NCBI GenBank assembly: GCA_018669975.1
Contig: JABHSK010000008.1
Location: forward strand, 10,649 to 74,648
Direction: 5' to 3'
Length of the DNA: 64,000 nucleotides
From: Candidatus Parcubacteria bacterium
GTDB taxonomy: Bacteria; Patescibacteria; ABY1; UBA1558; GWA2-36-10
The translations under genes were made by a program, and so were the position numbers. Shown piece after piece: positions 59,293 through 64,000 of this stretch; the stretch's first letter is position 1, and every line of letters starts with the position of its first letter. The notes below the pieces were generated by a model. That model made no database searches. It was not told where the DNA came from and saw only the letters and a program-made list of their open reading frames with translations.

Positions 59293-59342
59293 AATAAAAA
59301 ATGCCAGTTATTAGTAAGTTGTATTATTACTTGATATTGGCA
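59293..59342 (-). terminator. long terminator hairpin of the 62-aa gene
   Basis: On the minus strand TGCCAATATCAAGTAAT pairs with ACTTACTAATAACTGGCA with small bulges, followed by TTTTTTATTTT. Confidence 0.8.
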
Positions 59343-59371
59343 CCCTTATTATAAAAAGAAGATCGGAGGCT

Positions 59372-59560
59372 TTATTTATCTAGATGTGAAACCTTCCTCT
59401 TAGTTCTTATTATTCCTATAATACCAATAATACTTACTATTACTCCTATTAATTGACCACCAGGACTATCGTCATATCCCGCGTATATAAACATAACTGG
59501 TCCAATAAATATTATTAGAATAAAGTATAATATTATCTTGATGTATTTTACTTTAGGCAT
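59372..59560 (-). CDS. small two-helix membrane protein
   Basis: A 62-aa protein with hydrophobic helices at about residues 7-26 and 34-51 joined by YDDSPGGQL, and a basic tail. No family is recognised with certainty. A terminator of its own downstream supports its being a real gene. Confidence 0.55.
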   Translation of the reverse strand: MPKVKYIKIILYFILIIFIGPVMFIYAGYDDSPGGQLIGVIVSIIGIIGIIRTKRKVSHLDK

Positions 59561-59589
59561 ATAAAAAGTATATCATAATTTATTCATAC

Positions 59590-59619
59590 AAAAAAACACC
59601 CAATAAATTAAGGGGTGTC
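59590..59619 (-). terminator. terminator of the Pif1-like helicase gene
   Basis: ACACCC pairs with GGGTGT around an 11-base loop on the minus strand, followed by seven T. Confidence 0.82.
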
Positions 59620-59621
59620 TT

Positions 59622-61352
59622 TTATTTTTTTGAATAGAATATCAAAGCCAAGGCTATATCATCATAAAGAACCTCTTCTTTTAAGTAATCAAAAATTACT
59701 TTTAGTTTTATAGAGCCGTCTTTCAATAGATTGTCTGGTTTATTTTCAAGTTCAATTTTTTTTATTGCTTTGAAAATAGTATTTAAAACTTTTTGTTTAG
59801 GCTTTAGATAGCTCAAGTCAAAATCAGGATATAGCGTAGAGATTTTCTTGATATGATTCATAATTGTCTTTTCTGATATATTTCTAATTTTGGCAATTTC
59901 AGATATATTCTTTTTCTTAGCCAGCAAATCTTTAGTTAGCTTGAGGGTATTAGTTTTTACAGAAATATTTATTTTATTTGATTTTGTTTTAAGTTCTTTT
60001 TTATTGCTTGAGATGTCATCTTCATTAATTGTGCCGTTGTTTTCTATAATAAATTCTCTAGCTAATGCTTCTTTTTCTTTTGTGTTTAAGTTTTGAAATT
60101 TATTTTCATGAGAAAGAGAAGCTTCTTTTATTTTTTTATCAATACTTAAAACAAGTTGATCAACTTGAAGAGCTACATCATTTAGTCCCATTAGTCTTAA
60201 GCCTTCGGTTGATTTTATTCTTGATAGTGCTACATAGCCTTGTCCAGTCTCAAAAGTTTTTGACAGATCAATCTCGGCTGCGTCCAGTGTCATGCCCTGG
60301 GATTTATGTATAGTCAGTGCCCAGGCTAATCGTAATGGAACTTGGCTGACTGTTGCTTTGATTTCTCCTTTATGATCTTCTAATTTCCAATCTTCATGTT
60401 CTGCGATGATTTTACGCCCAGAGAAAATTTTTACAATTGGAGCACCGCTATCCTTGTCAAAATCTATTATTTCGCCCAGAGTACCATTTATGTAGCCAGC
60501 TTCGTAGTTATTTTTAATAAAAATAACCAAGGCTTTTTTCTTTAGCTCTAACCCTTCTTTTACTAAAGAGGATTTAAAAATTTTTTCAATATTTTTTTTA
60601 GAACCCTTGTCTCGAGACTGAAAAAGTCTTGGCTTGTCTTTTAATAATTCTAGCTCTTCTTCATTTATTCTATCTACGTCTCTATTATGTGTATAAAGTT
60701 TGGTAACTTTAAAGCTAGATTTTAGTTCCTTTTTGTAACAAGAGCGAAAGACCTCCATAGATTCTTCAGAAACATCACCCGAACGAATTTCATCGAGGAT
60801 ATTTATTAAAGATTTATCGCTCTGTCTAAATTTTTCTGTTAAGTAACATGATTTTAATCCTGCATTTTTCCAAGCTTGAGCCTGCCAAGCAAATCTTGAA
60901 GTATTATTACTTTTGCTAATTGGTGGTAATTGAAAAAAATCACCAGACAATACAAGCTGTAGGCCACCAAAAGGTTCATCACAGTATTTGAAAGCCCGTA
61001 GGATTTTATCTATAGAACTAAATAACTCAGGAGACACCATTGATATTTCATCGATGATTAAAACCTTTAATTTATTTATACGTTTGTGTAGAAATTCTTT
61101 TTGTATCAGGCTATCCAAAAAATATTTATCAACATTTTCTCTTATACCAATGCCAAAAAAAGAATGAATAGTCATCCCATTGATATGGGAGGCGGCTATA
61201 CCTGTGGGAGCTGTGACAGCCAAGACCATATCCCGTTCTTTTAGGTAATCTATATATTGATTTAAAAGATAGGTTTTTCCTGTACCAGCTGAGCCAGTCA
61301 AAAAAACATTATGTCCAGCTTTCAAAATTTCTAGAGCAGTTGTTTGTTTCAT
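59622..61352 (-). CDS. Pif1-family helicase with C-terminal helix-turn-helix
   Basis: A 576-aa SF1B helicase. Motif I is GSAGTGKT (residues 20-27), motif II IIDEISM (near 99-105), then the Pif1 signature GGLQLVLSGDFFQLPP (about 128-143), and late motifs TIHKSQGMTLD (near 349) and GYVALSRIKSTEGL (near 370). An additional C-terminal part has a helix-turn-helix segment, LAKKKNISEIAKIRNISEKTIMNHIKK (begins near 487), as in RQC/HTH_40-type domains of related helicases. This suggests DNA-fork or G-quadruplex binding. The gene is a stand-alone minus-strand unit. Confidence 0.92.
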   Translation of the reverse strand: MKQTTALEILKAGHNVFLTGSAGTGKTYLLNQYIDYLKERDMVLAVTAPTGIAASHINGMTIHSFFGIGIRENVDKYFLDSLIQKEFLHKRINKLKVLIIDEISMVSPELFSSIDKILRAFKYCDEPFGGLQLVLSGDFFQLPPISKSNNTSRFAWQAQAWKNAGLKSCYLTEKFRQSDKSLINILDEIRSGDVSEESMEVFRSCYKKELKSSFKVTKLYTHNRDVDRINEEELELLKDKPRLFQSRDKGSKKNIEKIFKSSLVKEGLELKKKALVIFIKNNYEAGYINGTLGEIIDFDKDSGAPIVKIFSGRKIIAEHEDWKLEDHKGEIKATVSQVPLRLAWALTIHKSQGMTLDAAEIDLSKTFETGQGYVALSRIKSTEGLRLMGLNDVALQVDQLVLSIDKKIKEASLSHENKFQNLNTKEKEALAREFIIENNGTINEDDISSNKKELKTKSNKINISVKTNTLKLTKDLLAKKKNISEIAKIRNISEKTIMNHIKKISTLYPDFDLSYLKPKQKVLNTIFKAIKKIELENKPDNLLKDGSIKLKVIFDYLKEEVLYDDIALALIFYSKK

Positions 61353-61405
61353 TTCATTTTTTAATAAAAATAAGGCACACCAATGCCTGTATTTAAATTA
61401 ATAAT

Positions 61406-61437
61406 AAAATAAATTGACTGATTAGTCAATTTATTTT
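61406..61437 (-). terminator. terminator overlapping the end of the ABC-F gene
   Basis: A perfect 14-bp stem, AAAATAAATTGACT with AGTCAATTTATTTT, around a four-base loop. The left arm on the minus strand includes the TAA stop of the ABC-F gene, and a T-rich tail follows. Confidence 0.88.
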
Positions 61438-62882
61438 CCAAGATCTAATTCTTCATCAATACGTATTTGCTCTACAAACTCTGGCACATGACTAACTAGA
61501 ATCATGGCTCCTTCATATTTATCTAGCGCTTTGGCTATGATCGGTAGATGACGGAAGTTTATATGATTAGTTGGTTCATCCAAGATGAGCAGGCCTGGCT
61601 CTTCTAGCATTAGACGCGCAAAAGCTACTAGACCTTTTTGTCCTTCTGAGAGGTCTCCAATTTTTGAATATATATTTTCTTTTGTTAGTAAGAATCCAGC
61701 AGCTACAGAACGTAATTTTTCTTCCTTTTGTTCTTTCATCACTTCCATTAGTGAATCAAAAACCGTATCTTCAAAATTTAGAGTAGAAAAATCTTGTCTA
61801 TAATATCCTATTTTGACGTTTTCATTAATTTTTGCGCCCCTGGCTTGTCCACTGGCTAGTGATTCTAGGAGAGTGGTTTTTCCGATTCCATTAGGACCAC
61901 TAAGTAGTAAGTGCTGTTTTTTTCTTAGAGATATATTAACTTTTTTTTCACTTTGTTTATGATCTTTCATTATGCTCATAGAAGAGATATGTATAATTTC
62001 ACTATGTAGCTCTTCCTGAGCAGGAATTTCAAAATTTCGGATAGCCTTATCTTCTCTACGAACACTTACTTTACTCACTTCCATCTCTGCTGCTTTTTCG
62101 CGCATTTTTCTAGCTACCAATCTCATTTTGCCACCTTTATGAGCAAAGAATTCAGACTTTGCTTTATTGGCCTTTATTTCTTTTTCATATTGAGCATTTT
62201 TTCTTTCTTCTTTTTTGATTTGTTCGGTAATCTTTTCGACTACTGTATAGTAATCCCCCATATATTGATGGACTTGCTTGGTGAATACATCAAGATAGAG
62301 CACACCATCAGTAAAGCAATTCAAAAAATCGGCATCATGAGAAATAACCAGGGCTGTCTTTTCATACATTATAAGGAAAGATGTTAGGTGGTTGATACCT
62401 TCTTGATCAAGATTGTTTGTAGGTTCGTCTAGTATCAAAATATCTGGATCTTGAATAAGGGCTGAAGCCATAAGTAGTCTAGCTTGTTGCCCGCCAGAAA
62501 ATGATTTTATTTTTTTGTCATGATCTGCCTGGAGATTTACAATATCCAAGACTTCGTCAATCTTTTTATCAATACTATAATTTTTTTCACTAAAATATTT
62601 CTCAAAAAACTCTCTAAGAGTTATCTCCATTTCTTCTTTGGGTATGACTTGCTTGGCATAGGCAACAGTTAGTTCTTTGTCAACAGAGACTAGACCGTCA
62701 TCAGCTTTTAATGCACCGGTAATTAGATTGAGGATAGTACTTTTGCCAGCTCCATTTTGTCCCATCAAAGTAAATTTGGAACCCCTACGTAAAGAAAAAG
62801 ACGCCTCATCTAAAATGGGTTTATTGGCAGCATATTTGAAAGAAACGCTACTAAATCGGATAGCTACATTATTGTTGGACAT
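61431..62882 (-). CDS. ABC-F family ATP-binding protein
   Basis: A 483-aa soluble protein with two ABC domains and no membrane part. Domain 1 has Walker A GQNGAGKST (about residues 39-47), signature SFSGGQQAR and Walker B LILDEPTNNLD; domain 2 has GPNGIGKTT (near 329), DLSEGQKG and LLILDEPTNHIN. Between them is a basic helical linker of about 70 residues (KEERKNAQYEKEIKANKAK...), as in ABC-F ribosome-associated proteins. It is shorter than EttA/Uup, resembling antibiotic-resistance-type and LsaA/VgaA-type short members. Function is probably ribosome protection or translation regulation. The stop overlaps a terminator hairpin. Confidence 0.9.
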   Translation of the reverse strand: MSNNNVAIRFSSVSFKYAANKPILDEASFSLRRGSKFTLMGQNGAGKSTILNLITGALKADDGLVSVDKELTVAYAKQVIPKEEMEITLREFFEKYFSEKNYSIDKKIDEVLDIVNLQADHDKKIKSFSGGQQARLLMASALIQDPDILILDEPTNNLDQEGINHLTSFLIMYEKTALVISHDADFLNCFTDGVLYLDVFTKQVHQYMGDYYTVVEKITEQIKKEERKNAQYEKEIKANKAKSEFFAHKGGKMRLVARKMREKAAEMEVSKVSVRREDKAIRNFEIPAQEELHSEIIHISSMSIMKDHKQSEKKVNISLRKKQHLLLSGPNGIGKTTLLESLASGQARGAKINENVKIGYYRQDFSTLNFEDTVFDSLMEVMKEQKEEKLRSVAAGFLLTKENIYSKIGDLSEGQKGLVAFARLMLEEPGLLILDEPTNHINFRHLPIIAKALDKYEGAMILVSHVPEFVEQIRIDEELDLGK

Positions 62883-62998
62883 TCTTTGACTTTGATTAAT
62901 AAATTTTTAACAAGCACTAAAATACCATTTTTGTGATAATAAAGCAAGACCCTAGTGTCGAACAAAAAAACACCAGCTAAAGCGGATGATTTTTAGAC

Positions 62999-63044
62999 AA
63001 AAAGAAAAAGAGAGCTAATATGGCACACGTGCCTATAACTCTCT
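62999..63044 (-). terminator. terminator of the 146-aa membrane protein gene
   Basis: On the minus strand AGAGAG...GGCAC pairs with GTGCC...CTCTCT across 36 bases with small internal bulges, then TTTTTCTTTTTG. An additional hairpin, AATCCT/AGGATT with ATACC/GGTAT inside, lies just after the stop codon at 63054-63097. Confidence 0.82.
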
Positions 63045-63105
63045 TACTCAGATAATCCTGATACTAGACATACCTAGATATTCCTGGTATGAGGATTGCC
63101 TGGGG

Positions 63106-63546
63106 TCAGCATTGAGGGCTGGTAGTAGGAAGATGGTTGCAGATGATGTGTAGCATTGGCCACAGAGTGATTATGAGCTGTACGAGCATTAGTGCTAGGA
63201 CTGCGATTTTATTTAGCTTTTGTTCTTTGACAAAATCGAAAGCGTGACTAACAGCAATTGCTAGTAGTGCTAAAGCCCAAAAAGCAGAAAAGCCAATGCC
63301 AGCCCAATTCTCAGCTACGCCAAAAGCCACAGCAATCGCAACGCTAGCGCAGGCAGGCATAGAAACAGTCAGAGCAATAGCTTCTTCAGACACCAATGCG
63401 GTCATGCATAGACACATCCAAGCTATTACCATAGCAGCGATGATGGCATTTACAAGGGCATTTTCGCTTGAGACATTGAGGGTGAAAAAGAAAGCAACTA
63501 ACATCACGAAAGTTACTACTAAAACTGTGATAATTTGCTTGAGCAT
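63106..63546 (-). CDS. multi-helix membrane protein of unknown function
   Basis: A 146-aa protein starting MLKQIITVLVVTF; I chose this ATG because a GGAAG Shine-Dalgarno sequence is six bases before it. Four or five helices (about 3-22, 33-55, 58-80, 85-103, 112-135) make up nearly the whole chain, unusually rich in Ala and Val. No family recognised. It has its own perfect-spacing promoter and large terminator, and more C-ending codons than the neighbouring ABC-F gene. It belongs to the cassette-like set. Confidence 0.66.
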   Translation of the reverse strand: MLKQIITVLVVTFVMLVAFFFTLNVSSENALVNAIIAAMVIAWMCLCMTALVSEEAIALTVSMPACASVAIAVAFGVAENWAGIGFSAFWALALLAIAVSHAFDFVKEQKLNKIAVLALMLVQLIITLWPMLHIICNHLPTTSPQC

Positions 63547-63620
63547 GGTTCTTCCTTTTTTAAGGGACAAGTTCGCAAAGGAGGAGTATTAAAGTCCATC
63601 TTTGCTCGAGGGAACATAAT

Positions 63621-63649
63621 AGTATATCATATTTTAGCTATTTTGTCAA
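63621..63649 (-). promoter_or_regulatory. promoter of the 146-aa membrane protein gene
   Basis: TTGACA (63649-63644) and TATACT (63626-63621) with a 17-base spacer on the minus strand. A leader of about 70 bases follows, containing GCAAAG/CTTTGC arms around 63577-63606. Confidence 0.82.
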
Positions 63650-63712
63650 TAGTATAGAAATATTCTCTATTTGGGTTTTTATATAAAAAAGTTCTAAAGT
63701 AAAATATGTAAA

Positions 63713-63746
63713 ACAAAAAAGCACCAACGAAAGTTGATGTTTTTTG
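63713..63746 (-). terminator. second, distal terminator behind the tRNA pair
   Basis: AAAAAACATCAAC pairs with GTTGGTGCTTTTTT around TTTC, with one mismatch, on the minus strand. Confidence 0.7.
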
Positions 63747-63795
63747 TTGGCTCCGACAGAAAAATTTGAATACAAATATATTTTTCTGCACGTCG
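63747..63795 (-). other. structured element carrying a copy of the tRNA-Asn 3' end
   Basis: A long inverted repeat, CGAC (63754-63757)...GTCG (63792-63795), AGAAAAAT (63758-63765) with ATTTTTCT (63780-63787) and inner TTTG/CAAA, forms one extended hairpin. Directly attached is TTGGCTCCGA (63747-63756), identical to the tRNA-Asn end at 63836-63845. On the minus strand the element therefore ends like a tRNA with CGGAGCCA. It lies between two terminators. Confidence 0.45.
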
Positions 63796-63802
63796 CATGA
63801 AA

Positions 63803-63827
63803 CAAAAAAGTCCAGTAAAACTGGACT
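63803..63827 (-). terminator. terminator of the tRNA-Met/tRNA-Asn transcript
   Basis: AGTCCAGT pairs perfectly with ACTGGACT around TTT on the minus strand, then TTTTTTG. Confidence 0.9.
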
Positions 63828-63836
63828 CCTTTGTCT

Positions 63837-63911
63837 TGGCTCCGAGGGGGGGATTCGAACCCACGACCAATTGGTTAACAGCCAACTGCTCTACCACTGA
63901 GCTACCTCGGA
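63837..63911 (-). tRNA. tRNA-Asn (GTT)
   Basis: Acceptor arms TCCGAGG (63911-63905) and CCTCGGA (63847-63841), then G and an encoded CCA. The anticodon arm GTTGG-CTGTTAA-CCAAT gives anticodon GTT, and the T-arm is GTGGG-TTCGAAT-CCC.. . It is the second tRNA of a two-gene unit. Confidence 0.96.
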
Positions 63912-63920
63912 ATATTGACA

Positions 63921-63997
63921 TGGTAGCAGGGGGGAGAATTGAACTCCCGACCTCAGGCTTATGAGTCCTGCGCTCTAACCAACTGAGCTACCCTGCC
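63921..63997 (-). tRNA. tRNA-Met (CAT, elongator type)
   Basis: Acceptor arm GGCAGGG pairs with CCCTGCT (G1-T72 wobble as in many elongator tRNA-Met), then A and an encoded CCA. Anticodon loop CTCATAA reads CAT, and the D-arm GAGCTCAGTTGGTTAGAGC-like region and T-arm GGTTCAAT-type loop fit. The A31-G39 position next to the loop is unpaired. The C1-A72 mismatch of initiator tRNAs is absent, so it is not tRNA-fMet. A tRNA-Ile2 with lysidine is the alternative. Nine bases separate it from tRNA-Asn. Confidence 0.88.
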
Positions 63998-64000
63998 TTA

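Noticed and set aside
63694..63921. A 75-aa minus-strand open frame beginning MSIFRGSSVVEQLAVNQLVV
   Set aside because: Its first half is the conceptual translation of tRNA-Asn on its own strand, a common artefact. No start signal or protein-like composition.
1..64000. UGA recoded to glycine (Gracilibacteria-type code)
   Set aside because: Real genes end in TGA at 41544, 46178 and 54603 and conserved glycines use GGN codons.
1..64000. CRISPR arrays, insertion sequences, prophage or restriction-modification genes
   Set aside because: No regularly spaced repeats, transposase, integrase, structural phage or methyltransferase/endonuclease pair was recognised on either strand.

Overview
The window is a low-G+C bacterial chromosome segment that looks like a member of the Candidate Phyla Radiation (Patescibacteria). 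I infer this from the set of small-genome housekeeping genes, the Lys/Ala-rich tails on nucleic-acid enzymes, the short surface proteins with repeated GEAWY-type modules, the DUF5671-like protein, and the absence of long biosynthetic operons. No rRNA is present, so the lineage is not certain. UGA acts as a stop codon (for example at 41544, 46178 and 54603), so the code is standard and not the UGA-Gly code of Gracilibacteria/Absconditabacteria.

Layout. 0-7.3 kb: murI (+), then a minus-strand block with a conserved hypothetical gene, trpS, an ASCH-domain gene, a two-helix membrane protein, RNase J, a peptide-binding protein and secG. 7.4-15.3 kb: uvrA, a nucleotidyltransferase-like gene, an O-antigen ligase-like gene, a frameshifted MBOAT O-acyltransferase and an AlgJ/AlgX-like SGNH partner. 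15.3-22.1 kb: a CIRCE-controlled groES-groEL operon and two secreted surface proteins with dockerin, CARDB and GEAWY repeats. 22.2-27.3 kb: small membrane proteins, PEP synthase, a CCA-adding-type nucleotidyltransferase and tRNA-Ser. 27.3-33.5 kb: a structured intergenic stretch, a P-loop kinase, HD hydrolases, a VIT-family transporter, membrane proteins and a SpoU methyltransferase. 33.5-37.3 kb: a CotH / VTC / DUF4956 trio. 37.3-43.2 kb: an O6-alkylguanine-DNA methyltransferase, dnaG, rpoD and two membrane proteins (one a GT-C glycosyltransferase). 43.2-48.6 kb: an accessory stretch with a MutS-like ATPase of unusual architecture, a membrane protein with a possible bistable leader, a lipoprotein, a GPGSG-repeat surface protein and an unknown 356-aa protein. 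48.7-64 kb: a kinase, typA, peptidase E-like, a 2-hydroxyacid dehydrogenase, a NUDIX hydrolase, small proteins, a YhiN-like flavoprotein, a zinc-ribbon protein, an RGG / zinc / AKKP protein, an amidase, a receiver domain, a Pif1-like helicase, an ABC-F ATPase and a tRNA-Met/tRNA-Asn pair.

Two gene-expression styles coexist. Many housekeeping genes have a -10 box only 6-11 nt before the ATG and no Shine-Dalgarno (SD) sequence, suggesting leaderless mRNAs. About ten scattered genes instead have a consensus promoter, a 25-115 nt leader often carrying an inverted repeat, a strong AAAGGAG-type SD and usually their own terminator; several are visibly G+C-richer than their neighbours. I consider this second set, the CotH/VTC/DUF4956 trio and the MutS-like gene the most interesting content. 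No CRISPR array, insertion sequence, prophage or restriction system was seen.
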